Shown here: positions 1 to 8,951 of the stretch, piece after piece
Layout of the letters: every line of letters starts with the position of its first letter
How positions within the stretch are numbered: the stretch's first letter is position 1
DNA from: Porticoccaceae bacterium
GTDB lineage: Bacteria; Pseudomonadota; Gammaproteobacteria; Pseudomonadales; Porticoccaceae
Length of the DNA stretch: 43,965 nt
Assembly: GCA_029254005.1 (NCBI GenBank)
Contig: JAQWYJ010000013.1
Coordinates: forward strand, 87,630 to 131,594
Direction of reading: 5' to 3'
Made by a program: the position numbers and the translations under genes
Notes under the pieces: model-generated
What the model saw: only the letters and a program-made list of their open reading frames with translations
What the model was told of the DNA's origin: nothing
Database searches by the model: none

Positions 1-676
1 TATGTGTCAAAGCATGCAATCCATCAAGCCCAGACACTAATGCAGATTCAGGCTCAAAACGAACATCTCCTTGCTGTAAGTGAGGGTCTCCCGCCTCAAT
101 ATAGGGGGGATTACTGATAATTAGATGGTATTTTGAGCCTCCATCTGGTTTGGGTATTTCCCTGAACCAGTCACTTTGATAGATTTCCACATTCTCCAGC
201 TGGCAGTTCTGACGATTTATCTCTGCCAGCTGCACTGCTCCCTCTATAGAATCAACAGCGGTGAGCTGCCAATTTGGACGTTCTGAGGCTAGGGCCAGAG
301 CAATTGCGCCTGACCCAGTACCAAGATCTAAAGCCCGGCAGATGGGAAGCTTCCAGATCTCTAGGGCCGTTTCTACTAACAGCTCAGTTTCTGGCCTTGG
401 GATCAATGTCTGAGGCGAAACGTTTAAATCGAGAGTCCAAAACCCTTGAGTACCAATGATAAAGGCGATGGGTTCACCCTTTAGGCGCCGCAATAGCAAC
501 TGTTCGAAAGTAGCAGTTTGCTCGGCAGCAGGTTGATGACTAGGCCAAGTTTTTAACCACGTACGATCAACATTAAGAACATAAGCAAGTAACAACTCTG
601 TATCCAAGGCGGCCGATTCACTTATCTGCAGAAGTGAGTCACTGCGCGCTAATAACGTTGCAACAGATTCCATCAT
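1..676 (-). CDS. prmC: Peptide chain release factor N5-glutamine methyltransferase PrmC (HemK), 3' end outside window
   Basis: PrmC uses S-adenosylmethionine to methylate the glutamine of the GGQ motif in release factors RF1 and RF2 in the cytoplasm. Reading the minus strand from the ATG at 676 (a second ATG follows at 673) gives an open frame of about 225 codons that leaves the window at base 1. It shows the SAM-binding motif I DLGTGSGAIALALA and the diagnostic NPPY active-site motif that contacts the substrate glutamine, plus the N-terminal helical region typical of HemK. About 50-60 C-terminal residues are missing because the window ends. It lies 11 bp downstream of the prfA stop, so it is very probably cotranscribed with its substrate gene, in the usual hemA-prfA-prmC order. 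Identification is secure; only the choice between the two adjacent ATGs is open. Confidence 0.95.
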   Translation of the reverse strand, partial: MMESVATLLARSDSLLQISESAALDTELLLAYVLNVDRTWLKTWPSHQPAAEQTATFEQLLLRRLKGEPIAFIIGTQGFWTLDLNVSPQTLIPRPETELLVETALEIWKLPICRALDLGTGSGAIALALASERPNWQLTAVDSIEGAVQLAEINRQNCQLENVEIYQSDWFREIPKPDGGSKYHLIISNPPYIEAGDPHLQQGDVRFEPESALVSGLDGLHALTH

Positions 677-687
677 CACCCACTATA

Positions 688-1770
688 CTATTGTGATAAC
701 TGAGCAAGCTGATCTGCCTGAAACTCATTAACTAATGGCTCAATCACCTCAGTCAGCGAACCTTCCATGATTTCTGCTAGTTTATACAGCGTTAGGTTAA
801 TTCGGTGATCGGTAACCCTCCCTTGAGGAAAATTATAGGTCCGAATACGTTCTGAACGATCACCACTACCTACCAAACTTTTGCGCTGATCTGACTGCTC
901 TTTAGCTGCAGCATCATCCTGAGCAGAGGTTAATCTGGCTTGGAGTACCGCCATAGCTTTTGCTCTATTTTTATGCTGAGATCGTTCGTCTTGACATTCA
1001 ACCACGAGCCCCGTCGGCAAATGGGTCAGACGAATAGCTGAGTCTGTTTTATTAACATGCTGACCACCTGAACCTGAAGCTCTAAAAGTATCCACACGAA
1101 GATCGCCTTTATTTATCTCAATAGCATCTTTTTCGTCAGCCTCAGCCATCACAGCCACGGTGCAAGCCGATGTATGAATTCTACCCTGAGACTCTGTATC
1201 AGGGACCCGCTGGACACGATGAGCGCCAGACTCAAACTTCAGTTTTGAATACACTCCTTGACCCACAATACGGACAATAATTTCCTTAAAGCCACCATGA
1301 TCGCCCTGATTCTCACTCATTATTTCTAACCGCCAGCGATTTGATTCAGCAAATTTGCTGTACATCCGAAACAAGTCTCCAGAAAATATAGCGGCTTCAT
1401 CACCCCCAGTGCCAGCGCGAATTTCTAGGAAAACATTCTTATTATCATTGGGATCTTTTGGCAATAACAAACGCTGTAGATCTAATTCCACCAGCACCAA
1501 CTGTTTTTCGCCTTCAGTAATCTCTTCATTGGCCATAGCACGCATATCAGCATCGCTATCTTTGAGAAGCAGTTTAGCATCCTCTATATTAGTCCTAGTT
1601 TGCTGAAAACTGCCATAAGTATTTACCACAGGCTCTAGCTCAGCGTACTCCTTAGAAAGTGTTCTAAATTGATTTTGATCGCTAATGATCTCAACATCGC
1701 TGAGTAGGGCCCCCACTTCTTCGTAGCGCTCAGCTAGCGCGTCTAGCTTGGCTAAAATTGATGCTTTCAT
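688..1770 (-). CDS. prfA: Peptide chain release factor 1 (RF1)
   Basis: RF1 recognises UAA and UAG in the ribosomal A site and triggers peptidyl-tRNA hydrolysis. The 360-residue product has the normal family length. The GGQ catalytic motif is at residues 235-237 within a [10 protein letters not shown] context, the PxT codon-recognition tripeptide is PDT at 190-192 (within [10 protein letters not shown]), and the C-terminal [16 protein letters not shown] block is intact. RF2's SPF tripeptide is absent, which separates it from prfB. The gene lies between hemA (51 bp upstream) and prmC (11 bp downstream), all on the minus strand, so the factor and the enzyme that methylates its GGQ glutamine are probably on one transcript. 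The Shine-Dalgarno before the ATG at 1770 is weak. Confidence 0.98.
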   Translation of the reverse strand: MKASILAKLDALAERYEEVGALLSDVEIISDQNQFRTLSKEYAELEPVVNTYGSFQQTRTNIEDAKLLLKDSDADMRAMANEEITEGEKQLVLVELDLQRLLLPKDPNDNKNVFLEIRAGTGGDEAAIFSGDLFRMYSKFAESNRWRLEIMSENQGDHGGFKEIIVRIVGQGVYSKLKFESGAHRVQRVPDTESQGRIHTSACTVAVMAEADEKDAIEINKGDLRVDTFRASGSGGQHVNKTDSAIRLTHLPTGLVVECQDERSQHKNRAKAMAVLQARLTSAQDDAAAKEQSDQRKSLVGSGDRSERIRTYNFPQGRVTDHRINLTLYKLAEIMEGSLTEVIEPLVNEFQADQLAQLSQ

Positions 1771-1821
1771 AGAGTTTTAGAGCCTAATTTATTGACGAAT
1801 TCGCGTACTAGCAGAGCACTG

Positions 1822-3081
1822 CTAATGCTTTTTTTTGGTTAAGTCAAACAATTCTTTAGTGACCACGATAGCATCGTCACGTCCCTCCTCACTAGCTTTC
1901 TTAAGCTGTGTCGTTGGTTTGTGCAACAATTTGTTGGTCAAATTTCGTGCCAAACTATTCATCACATCAATAGCATCTTTACCTTGTTTCAACGCAATCA
2001 CTGCTTTGTCTATCTCGGTGTCACGAATCAACTCAATACTGGTTCGAAAGGCGCGAATAGTATCTACAGCAGCCAATGCTCGATGTTGTTTAGACCAGTT
2101 TTCTACCTCTTGAATAATAATTTCTTGAGCCACATCTGCTGCGTCCGTTCTGGCACGAAGATTGTCTTGAACAACCTCTTGTAAATCATCTACTGTATAT
2201 AAATACACATCAGAAAGTGACTCTACTTCGGGTTCAATATCTCTTGGCACAGCAATATCTACCATAAAAAAAGGTCTGTGTTTACGTCGCTTTAAAGCCG
2301 ATTCAACAGCACCTTTGCCTAAAATAGGCAATTGACTCGCAGTGGATGAAATGATGATATCAGCGTTTGGTAAAAAATCGGGAATATCCGAAAGTAAAAT
2401 CGCATCGGCGCTGTACACTTCAGCTAACTCCTGCGCCCGACTCAATGTCCTATTAGCGACGGTGATCTTTCCTATCTTTTGATCACTTAGATGTTTTGCA
2501 ACTAAATCAATTGTCTCTCCGGCACCAATTAACAGTGCATGAGCTTGACTTAACTTCGAAAAAATTTGTCCCGCCAAGCTTACTGAAGCGTAAGCAATGG
2601 ACACTGGATTTTTGCCAATAGCCGTTTCTGAGCGAACCCGTTTGGCTGCGGAAAAAGCTTGTTGGAATCCCTGATTGAGGAAAGTTGATACTGTACCAGC
2701 TTCTTGGCCTACCGAATAAGCAGACTTTATTTGACCAAAAATTTGCGGTTCTCCTAGAATAAGTGAATCCAAACCGCTGGCAACCCTCATCATATGCTTT
2801 ATCGCGTGATGATCACGATAGCAATAGTAGCAACGCTGGAGCTGACTTAGCTCTACGCCCTTGATCATTGAAAGCCAAGTCATTACCTGAGTATCTGTGA
2901 CATCCCCAAACAGATATACCTCCGTGCGGTTACATGTGGACAACAAAGCAATTTCTTGAACATGTAAAATAGAACGGGCATCTTGTAGGGTTTGAACCAC
3001 TATTTCTGGCGCGAAAGCTATTCTTCCGCGAAGATCTACGGATGCGGTTTTGTGATTAATACCGAAGGCTAACATAGTCAT
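1822..3081 (-). CDS. hemA: Glutamyl-tRNA reductase
   Basis: HemA reduces glutamyl-tRNA(Glu) to glutamate-1-semialdehyde with NADPH, the first committed step of C5-pathway tetrapyrrole synthesis. The 419-residue protein begins MTMLAFGINHKTA, matching the family N terminus, and carries the catalytic cysteine at about residue 50 in the STCNRTE motif. The Rossmann NADPH domain (LLIGAGET, then VANRTLSRAQELA) follows at roughly 180-220, and a C-terminal helical dimerisation domain closes the protein. It heads the minus-strand hemA-prfA-prmC set and is divergent from the TPR lipoprotein gene, sharing a 196-bp intergenic region that must hold both promoters. The ATG at 3081 agrees with known homologues; a second in-frame ATG two codons later cannot be excluded. 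Confidence 0.98.
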   Translation of the reverse strand: MTMLAFGINHKTASVDLRGRIAFAPEIVVQTLQDARSILHVQEIALLSTCNRTEVYLFGDVTDTQVMTWLSMIKGVELSQLQRCYYCYRDHHAIKHMMRVASGLDSLILGEPQIFGQIKSAYSVGQEAGTVSTFLNQGFQQAFSAAKRVRSETAIGKNPVSIAYASVSLAGQIFSKLSQAHALLIGAGETIDLVAKHLSDQKIGKITVANRTLSRAQELAEVYSADAILLSDIPDFLPNADIIISSTASQLPILGKGAVESALKRRKHRPFFMVDIAVPRDIEPEVESLSDVYLYTVDDLQEVVQDNLRARTDAADVAQEIIIQEVENWSKQHRALAAVDTIRAFRTSIELIRDTEIDKAVIALKQGKDAIDVMNSLARNLTNKLLHKPTTQLKKASEEGRDDAIVVTKELFDLTKKKH

Positions 3082-3277
3082 GGTTGTAGCTTAAAAACCT
3101 GGAAGCATAAATTTTTATCCACTTGTTAATAGTTTGCCGTTCTTTTTTCACGATTTTACACGAGTATCCCAAGATAATGCAGTTTTACCTTAAAACATTT
3201 ACCAAGAGTTTACACATTTGACCAACATTTCTACATTAGCGTTTGTCTTAAACATAAATATCCATGAGAATGGTCTC

Positions 3278-5020
3278 ATGACATTAACAAAAATAATTGG
3301 CATTCTTTTCATTAGCGTAATGGCAGCGAGCTGCGCCACCCAGACTACACTACCTGGTCTAACCCCTATCGATAGGTCATTGGTTAATCACGAGATCAGC
3401 GCTGATCAAGCCAAACGACCCCTGAAAGAAATACCAATAGACGCTCTTTATGATCTCTTAGTTGGTGATATTGCACTTAACCGAAATCAATTTAACATTG
3501 CTCTAGAAAAATATACTCATCAAGCCGACGCAACTGGTGATATTGAGATTATCAAATTAGCCTATGGCATCGCCCAGTACCTTAGAAATGATGCTGTTTT
3601 GTTAGAAATGGCAAAAAAATGGGTAGAGGTATCACCTCAGGATCTTGCAGGACATCAGGCCGCACTAGAAGCTTATGTTGTAAATAATGATGTGTTTGGC
3701 GCGTTGGATCATGGCAGCTGGATTTACCAACGCTATGATGACATAGACGCGCTTGTTTTTATTGGGTCAGTAAAGGTTTTAGACCCCAAACAGATACAAA
3801 GGCTGCACGTAAAAATAGATAACTTAGCTCTAACCGGCGATAAAAAATCAGGAAAAGCACTATTAGCTGCTATTTTTTATGAGCAGAACAAACAACTACT
3901 AAAATCTGAAGTAAAGATACGAGAATATCTTTCGTTAAAACCGTCGGATCAACGCGGGATTTTGCTGCTCTCACAATTATTACATCAACAACAGAAATAT
4001 GACGCTGCTATTAGCCTGCTTGAAGATGCACTTGAAAAGCGTCCCAGTGATCGCAAGTTACGACTGCAATACGCACGGTTTTTAGCTACTGCTTCAGCCT
4101 CACTAGCGATCGCACAGCTGGAATTACTTAGGTCCTCAGACTCAGCCGATCAAGAGGTTAACTTTTTACTTGCTCTCTTGCATCTAAGTCAGGGCCAACT
4201 GGTCACAGCAAAAACATTTTTTTTAAAGACCACCAGAACGCCAAATCTAAGTGCTAATGCTCATTATCATTTAGGTACTATCGAGGAGCAGCAAAACAAT
4301 ATTAATCAAGCCATAGTGCACTACTCTAGCGTTCGATTTGGTCGAAATTATACCATTGCGGCATCAAAACTTAGTCGTTTGCTAGCCAAGTATCGCAGTG
4401 TTGAGGAGGCACGCCAATATCTTCAGCAACGTCGAGCTCTGCAACCTAGCAAAGCAGTAAGGCTTTTCCAAATAGAATCAAATTTGCTGCTAAGCGTGGC
4501 TCAACCCACGGAGGCACTGATGGTTCTATCTTTGGGGTTAGAAAGATTTCCTGATAATCCTGACCTACTTTATGAGCGCTCATTAGTTGCTGGTCAGCAA
4601 GATAATTTTGTTTTGGCTGAAAATGATTTAAGAACTTTATTAAGTCAAGACAAAAAAAATTCTGCTGTCCTAAATGCTCTTGGCTATACCCTCTCAGTGC
4701 ATTCTGATCGTCAAGAGGAGGCTTATGAATTGATTATGAAGGCGTACAAAATAAATCCCAATAGTCCCGCTATTATCGATAGCCTTGGATGGGTTTTATT
4801 CAAACTTGGCCAACCCAAGGCAGCATTAGGTCACTTAAACAAGGCCTATAAAATGATGGCAGATCCTGAAATAGCCGCGCATCTGGGCGAGGTCAACTGG
4901 GTGATGGGAAATGTTAAAACAGCAATGCAAGTCTGGTCTGAGGCGTTAGAACAGAGACCGAAGCATAAAACTATTATCGCAACGATGGAAAGATTAGGCG
5001 CGTTTGAGGACGTGAAATAG
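3278..5020 (+). CDS. TPR-repeat outer-membrane lipoprotein, LbcA-like
   Basis: This is a predicted lipoprotein of 580 residues. The ATG at 3278 gives a short basic start, a hydrophobic stretch and a lipobox ending AASC, so the mature protein should begin with a lipidated cysteine near residue 19. Starting at the upstream TTG (3218) would bury that signal, so I reject it. The rest is a chain of helical tetratricopeptide repeats, for example around ALNALGYTLS and ALGHLNKAYK near the C terminus. It sits directly upstream of lolB and divergent from hemA, the position of PA4667/LbcA in Pseudomonas aeruginosa, the lipoprotein adaptor of the periplasmic protease CtpA. Family and location are seen in the sequence; the adaptor role is inferred from synteny. 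No CtpA gene is in the window. Confidence 0.85.
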   Translation: MTLTKIIGILFISVMAASCATQTTLPGLTPIDRSLVNHEISADQAKRPLKEIPIDALYDLLVGDIALNRNQFNIALEKYTHQADATGDIEIIKLAYGIAQYLRNDAVLLEMAKKWVEVSPQDLAGHQAALEAYVVNNDVFGALDHGSWIYQRYDDIDALVFIGSVKVLDPKQIQRLHVKIDNLALTGDKKSGKALLAAIFYEQNKQLLKSEVKIREYLSLKPSDQRGILLLSQLLHQQQKYDAAISLLEDALEKRPSDRKLRLQYARFLATASASLAIAQLELLRSSDSADQEVNFLLALLHLSQGQLVTAKTFFLKTTRTPNLSANAHYHLGTIEEQQNNINQAIVHYSSVRFGRNYTIAASKLSRLLAKYRSVEEARQYLQQRRALQPSKAVRLFQIESNLLLSVAQPTEALMVLSLGLERFPDNPDLLYERSLVAGQQDNFVLAENDLRTLLSQDKKNSAVLNALGYTLSVHSDRQEEAYELIMKAYKINPNSPAIIDSLGWVLFKLGQPKAALGHLNKAYKMMADPEIAAHLGEVNWVMGNVKTAMQVWSEALEQRPKHKTIIATMERLGAFEDVK

Positions 5021-5652
5021 TGCATATAAACAAACATTATCATTGGTTATTGCTAGTAATCATCAGTATTGTTGCCAATGGTTGTTCCACTTTACCTGCA
5101 AACATCTATGAGCGAACTAACCATACTTACAACGCCGATCAAATTAGTCGTATTGAGCATTGGCAGGCCAAAGGTAAATTAGGCTTCAAATCCCCGGACG
5201 GAGGCGGTAGCGCATCGGTGACTTGGCTGCAGGCTAACGAGACATACCATATAACGTTTAGAGGCCCTTTTCTTTCTGGTACTACTGTTGTGCGCGGAGA
5301 TCATCATATGGCAGAAATTCAGCAAAACAACACATCCACTCAACTACCGCCCTCTGAGCTGGCTAGCCAAGTTATCGGCCTACCGATACCCATTGATCAA
5401 CTGCATTATTGGTTAAAAGGACTGTCCGCACCACAGGGTGACCAGATCAGCGATGTTCGATATTATTTAGATGGTAGTTTAGCTGGATTTATGCAAAGCC
5501 AATGGCAATTGTCCTTCCTAGCCTACCAAGATACTGAGATGGGGCGTCTACCTCGGAAAATAATTGCCGAGAAAGGAGAGCTAAACCTTAAATTAGTAAT
5601 CACTAAATGGAATTTTTTAAAGATCGAAAAGGACGTCAAGCAATGGCGTTAA
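5020..5652 (+). CDS. lolB: Outer-membrane lipoprotein receptor LolB
   Basis: LolB accepts lipoproteins from the periplasmic carrier LolA and inserts them into the inner leaflet of the outer membrane. The 210-residue product starts with a signal sequence whose lipobox (VANGC) places the lipidated cysteine at residue 22. The family pattern of an early IEHWQAKGKLGFKSP strand followed by a half-barrel is visible, and length fits the family. The start is a GTG at 5020 whose G is the last base of the upstream TAG stop, so translation is probably coupled to the TPR lipoprotein. The 3' end overlaps ispE by 10 bp. Two consecutive lipoprotein genes and ispE form a tight operon. Confidence 0.93.
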   Translation: MHINKHYHWLLLVIISIVANGCSTLPANIYERTNHTYNADQISRIEHWQAKGKLGFKSPDGGGSASVTWLQANETYHITFRGPFLSGTTVVRGDHHMAEIQQNNTSTQLPPSELASQVIGLPIPIDQLHYWLKGLSAPQGDQISDVRYYLDGSLAGFMQSQWQLSFLAYQDTEMGRLPRKIIAEKGELNLKLVITKWNFLKIEKDVKQWR

Positions 5653-6488
5653 AAACAACTTTAACAGTACCTTCACCGGCGAAGATAAATCTGTTTTTAC
5701 ATATTATCGGTCGAAGGTCTGATGGATATCACAATATACAAACTGTTTTTCAACTTCTGGATATTGGTGATGAGCTTACTTTTGCTACTAATACTTCAGG
5801 AACAATACGGCTAAACGCCAGTATTACTGATCTAAATGAAAAAGATAATTTAATTTATCGCGCGGCTAAGCTACTACAAGTTAGCACAAAAAATACTAAC
5901 GGTTGTGTTATTGATTTAACCAAGAGGATTCCGATGGGTGCGGGTCTTGGCGGTGGAAGCAGTAATGCAGCAACAACACTAATTACTCTGAATCACCTGT
6001 GGGAATGCGGGCTAACAGCTGGTGAGTTAGCTGAACTAGGGCAAACACTAGGCGCAGATGTGCCGGTTTTTGTAATTGGAAAAAGCGCATTTGCAGAGGG
6101 AATAGGAGAAATTTTAACGCCTATGAAGCTTCCAAAAAAGTGGTTTTTGGTGATTACACCAGACTGCCATGTGTCCACCGCTGAAATTTTTTCAAATCCT
6201 CAATTGACAAGGAACTCATCACCCATCAAAATACGCGCCCTCGCAGGAGCAGAGTTCAGAAACGATTGTCAAAGTGTAGTGGTAAAAAACTACCCAGCAG
6301 TCGCCGAAGCTTTGCAATGGTTAGAACCTTTTGGCAAACCATTGATGACCGGAACAGGTGCGAGTGTTTTTTGTAGTTTTGATAATGAAGCCGAGGCAAA
6401 CCAGGTCCTTAGTAAGTTACCAAAACAGTTGAGTGGGTTTGTGGCGCGGAGTATTGACCACTCCCCGCTCAACGAAATAGTGAAATAA
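5643..6488 (+). CDS. ispE: 4-diphosphocytidyl-2-C-methyl-D-erythritol kinase
   Basis: IspE phosphorylates CDP-ME in the MEP isoprenoid pathway. The protein has the GHMP-kinase signature: PAKINLFLHI near the start, the glycine-rich ATP loop PMGAGLGGGSSNAA near residues 91-104, and a C-terminal TGTGASVF motif. I chose the ATG at 5643 (281 residues, close to the 283 of E. coli) over the upstream ATG at 5607. The shorter start has an AAAGGA ribosome site about ten bases before it and begins at the conserved region; the longer one adds a charged leader inside lolB. It overlaps the lolB stop by 10 bp and is followed 9 bp later by tRNA-Gln. Confidence 0.96.
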   Translation: MALKTTLTVPSPAKINLFLHIIGRRSDGYHNIQTVFQLLDIGDELTFATNTSGTIRLNASITDLNEKDNLIYRAAKLLQVSTKNTNGCVIDLTKRIPMGAGLGGGSSNAATTLITLNHLWECGLTAGELAELGQTLGADVPVFVIGKSAFAEGIGEILTPMKLPKKWFLVITPDCHVSTAEIFSNPQLTRNSSPIKIRALAGAEFRNDCQSVVVKNYPAVAEALQWLEPFGKPLMTGTGASVFCSFDNEAEANQVLSKLPKQLSGFVARSIDHSPLNEIVK

Positions 6489-6497
6489 CCGTTTTAT

Positions 6498-6573
6498 TGG
6501 GGCGTCGCCAAGTGGTTAAGGCAACGGGTTTTGATCCCGTCATTCGGAGGTTCGACTCCTCCCGCCCCAGCCA
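6498..6573 (+). tRNA. tRNA-Gln (anticodon UUG)
   Basis: A 76-nt cloverleaf with encoded CCA. The acceptor TGGGGCG pairs with CGCCCCA, the discriminator is G, the anticodon stem ACGGG/CCCGT encloses the loop TTTTGAT with anticodon TTG, and the T arm GGAGG-TTCGACT-CCTCC is perfect. It lies 9 bp after ispE and 32 bp before prs, the position of tRNA-Gln in Pseudomonas, so it is probably cut out of a larger mRNA by tRNA processing enzymes. Confidence 0.97.
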
Positions 6574-6605
6574 TTTACTACTTTATGCGTATTGGGAACT
6601 CTGTT

Positions 6606-7547
6606 GTGGCTAGATTAATGATCTTTACCGGTAATGCAAATCCGGAATTAGGTAGTGAAATCGCACAGTCTCTTGGAGTAACTCCAGGCAATGCGATGGT
6701 CGGGCTATTCTCTGATGGTGAAATAAATATTGAGATTCGTGACAATGTACGTGGTCATGACGTGTTTATTGTTCAACCTATCTGTGCCCCCACCAACCGA
6801 AATCTAATGGAACTTGTTCTGATGATTGATGCTTTACGCAGAGCATCGGCAGGACGCATTACCGCAGTAGTCCCTTATTTCGGCTACGCTCGCCAAGATC
6901 GTCGTGTTCGTTCTGTAAGAGTACCTATTAGCGCCAAAGTGGTTGCCGATATGCTCTCAAATGCCGGTGTCGATCATGTACTAACCGTGGATTTGCACGC
7001 AGAGCAAATCCAAGGATTTTTCAACTGTACTGTTGATAATGTTTATGGCGCACCTGTTCTGCTGGGTGATATAGAGCGTCGACACCATAATAATTTACAA
7101 GTGGTCTCACCTGACATCGGCGGCGTGGTAAGAGCCCGAGCAGTAGCAAAACAGCTCGGTTGTGATCTTGCCATCATAGATAAACGACGTCCTTCTGCCA
7201 ACGAGAGCGAAGTGATGAATTTAATTGGTGAAGTTGCTGATCGCACCTGTGTTTTGGTCGATGATATGGTCGACACTGCTGGTACGCTGTGCAAGGCTGC
7301 TCTAGCTCTCAAAGAGCAAGGTGCATCCAAAGTAGTTGCCTATGCTACCCATGCGGTATTGTCTGGTGCTGCGATTGATAACATCAACAACTCTAAGCTC
7401 GACGAATTGGTGGTAACCAACAGCGTGCCACTGAGCGAGGAAGCTAAAAAGTGCAGTAAAATACGCGTACTTCCATTAGGTCCTCTGCTCGCTGAATCTA
7501 TACGCCGAATCAGCAATAAAGAATCCATCAGTGCCATGTTTTTATAA
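6606..7547 (+). CDS. prs: Ribose-phosphate pyrophosphokinase (PRPP synthase)
   Basis: Prs makes 5-phosphoribosyl-1-pyrophosphate from ribose-5-phosphate and ATP for purine, pyrimidine, His, Trp and NAD synthesis. Recognisable class I motifs are FSDGE, the ATP flexible-loop region [11 protein letters not shown], the catalytic-histidine segment [11 protein letters not shown], and the PRPP-binding loop [12 protein letters not shown] chose the GTG at 6606, which gives [15 protein letters not shown] and 313 residues (E. coli 315); GGGAA lies about nine bases upstream. Alternatives are ATG 6585 and ATG 6618. Any start near 6531 would run into the tRNA and is wrong. The gene follows tRNA-Gln by 32 bp and ends in a small hairpin terminator at 7565. 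Confidence 0.96.
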   Translation: MARLMIFTGNANPELGSEIAQSLGVTPGNAMVGLFSDGEINIEIRDNVRGHDVFIVQPICAPTNRNLMELVLMIDALRRASAGRITAVVPYFGYARQDRRVRSVRVPISAKVVADMLSNAGVDHVLTVDLHAEQIQGFFNCTVDNVYGAPVLLGDIERRHHNNLQVVSPDIGGVVRARAVAKQLGCDLAIIDKRRPSANESEVMNLIGEVADRTCVLVDDMVDTAGTLCKAALALKEQGASKVVAYATHAVLSGAAIDNINNSKLDELVVTNSVPLSEEAKKCSKIRVLPLGPLLAESIRRISNKESISAMFL

Positions 7548-7564
7548 GCAGGCATGATATACCC

Positions 7565-7583
7565 GCCTCATACTGAGGCTTTT
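7565..7583 (+). terminator. Likely Rho-independent terminator after prs
   Basis: GCCTCA-TAC-TGAGGC forms a perfect 6-bp stem with a 3-nt loop, followed by TTTT. It starts 17 bp after the prs stop and precedes the rplY leader. The short T tract suggests partial rather than complete termination, so read-through into rplY is possible. Confidence 0.6.
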
Positions 7584-7586
7584 AAA

Positions 7587-7632
7587 CTCCATTTCGGGTC
7601 TGGTCGCGGTCCGTAATGGCACAACTTTGGAG
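7587..7632 (+). promoter_or_regulatory. rplY leader with pairing that could mask its ribosome binding site
   Basis: Two overlapping complementarities are visible. CTCCA at 7587-7591 can pair with TGGAG at 7628-7632, which contains the rplY Shine-Dalgarno. Alternatively CCATT at 7589-7593 can pair with AATGG at 7615-7619, leaving the ribosome site free. L25 is known to control its own synthesis through its mRNA leader in E. coli; whether this leader does so is inference from pairing alone. Confidence 0.3.
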
Positions 7633-7638
7633 ACTACT

Positions 7639-8283
7639 ATGTCTACTGATTTTACATTACATGCAAAAGGTCGCGAGGATACAGGGAAAGGTGCGAGCCG
7701 CCGCCTGCGTCGTCTAGCCGGCGAAGTTCCAGCAATTATCTACGGCGGCAAAAAAGACCCCGCTAAAGTTAGCTTGCTACACAAAGAGATCACTAAAGCA
7801 TTGGATAACGAAGCTTTTTACTCGCACATTATTGCCTTGGATATCGATGGAAAATCTGAAGATGTGATCTTGAAAGATGTCCAGCGCCATCCTGCCAAAA
7901 AAATTATTTTGCACCTAGACTTTTTACGCGTTAGTAAATCTACAAAACTTCAAACCAGAGTCCCATTACATTTTATTAATGAAGAAATGTCTCCTGGTGT
8001 GAAACTTGGTGGCGGTATCGTTGCTCACACAATGACTGACCTAGAGATCTTATGTTTACCAAAAAATCTACCAGAATATATTGAGGTCGATATGGGTGCC
8101 ATTGAAGTTGGTCAAATCGTTCATATTTCAGATATTCAATTACCTAAAGGTGTCGAGAGCGTAGCTTTAAACCAGGGCGCTGACTACGATCTTTCAGTAG
8201 CTACCATTAATAAGCAAAAGGCCGCTGCATCCGAAGATGACGCTCCATCTGCTGATAGTGCTGAGGAAGCAAGCGAAGATTAA
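7639..8283 (+). CDS. rplY: 50S ribosomal protein L25, long (Ctc/TL5-type) form
   Basis: L25 binds 5S rRNA in the large ribosomal subunit. The 214-residue protein has the N-terminal 5S-binding domain (GKGASRRLRRLAGEVPAIIYGG) and the additional C-terminal beta domain of the Ctc form, unlike the 94-residue E. coli version. It ends with an acidic tail rich in Ser, Glu and Asp. The ATG at 7639 is preceded by TTGGAG with six-base spacing; the in-frame TTG at 7627 overlaps that ribosome site and is rejected. It lies between prs and pth in the conserved order. The upstream leader contains a possible regulatory hairpin. Confidence 0.95.
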   Translation: MSTDFTLHAKGREDTGKGASRRLRRLAGEVPAIIYGGKKDPAKVSLLHKEITKALDNEAFYSHIIALDIDGKSEDVILKDVQRHPAKKIILHLDFLRVSKSTKLQTRVPLHFINEEMSPGVKLGGGIVAHTMTDLEILCLPKNLPEYIEVDMGAIEVGQIVHISDIQLPKGVESVALNQGADYDLSVATINKQKAAASEDDAPSADSAEEASED

Positions 8284-8316
8284 GTTCGCGCGCTTCCCAC
8301 GAAAAAGGCTCTAACA

Positions 8317-8901
8317 TTGGACAAGCCCGTTGAATTGATCGTAGGACTGGGGAACCCCGGATCGCCCTACGATGGCACCAGGCATAATGTTGGAGCTGAT
8401 TTTGTTACACAACTAGCAAGATCCCTAGACGTTTCACTAAAACCTGAGGGCAAGTTTTTTGGCTCAACCGCTAAAACTTCTATCGATAGCCAACCAGTTC
8501 GGCTATTAATCCCTAGTACCTTTATGAATCGCAGCGGTCAATCGATTGCGGCAATGTCGAGTTTTTATCAAATTCCTGTCAATGGGATTTTGGTGGTACA
8601 TGACGATCTCGATTTGACCCCAGGAACCGCTCGTTTTAAAAAAGCTGGTGGCCACGGAGGTCATAACGGATTGCGTGATGCTATCAAATGTTTGGGTAAC
8701 AGTAAGGATTTTGCGCGGCTTCGAATTGGCATCGGCCACCCTGGTAGTGCTAAACAAGTAGCTGACTATGTCCTGAAAAAGGCGGCACCTGCAGATCAAG
8801 CCTTAATCGACAATAGCTTATACAGCGCTCTCAGAACGTTACCAATGGCCGTTACAGGCCAGTGGGAAAAAGCTATGACTACTTTGCATAGCGCAGAATA
8901 A
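8317..8901 (+). CDS. pth: Peptidyl-tRNA hydrolase
   Basis: Pth cleaves the ester bond of peptidyl-tRNAs released prematurely from ribosomes. The 194-residue product (E. coli 194) has the signatures GLGNPG at residues 10-15, the catalytic His at 23 in TRHNVG, the FMNRSG segment, VVHDDLDL and GGHNGLRD. The start is a TTG at 8317, the only candidate upstream of the conserved first strand, with AAGG eight bases before it. It follows rplY by 33 bp and precedes ychF by 50 bp; rplY-pth-ychF is the classical gammaproteobacterial order. Confidence 0.96.
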   Translation: MDKPVELIVGLGNPGSPYDGTRHNVGADFVTQLARSLDVSLKPEGKFFGSTAKTSIDSQPVRLLIPSTFMNRSGQSIAAMSSFYQIPVNGILVVHDDLDLTPGTARFKKAGGHGGHNGLRDAIKCLGNSKDFARLRIGIGHPGSAKQVADYVLKKAAPADQALIDNSLYSALRTLPMAVTGQWEKAMTTLHSAE

Positions 8902-8951
8902 ATAAACAGCTGAGTCACCCAGCTATTACACACCGTTACAAGGATATCACT

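Noticed and set aside
6531-6605. Upstream extension of prs to an ATG-like start at 6531
   Set aside because: It lies inside tRNA-Gln; the conserved N terminus begins near 6606-6618.
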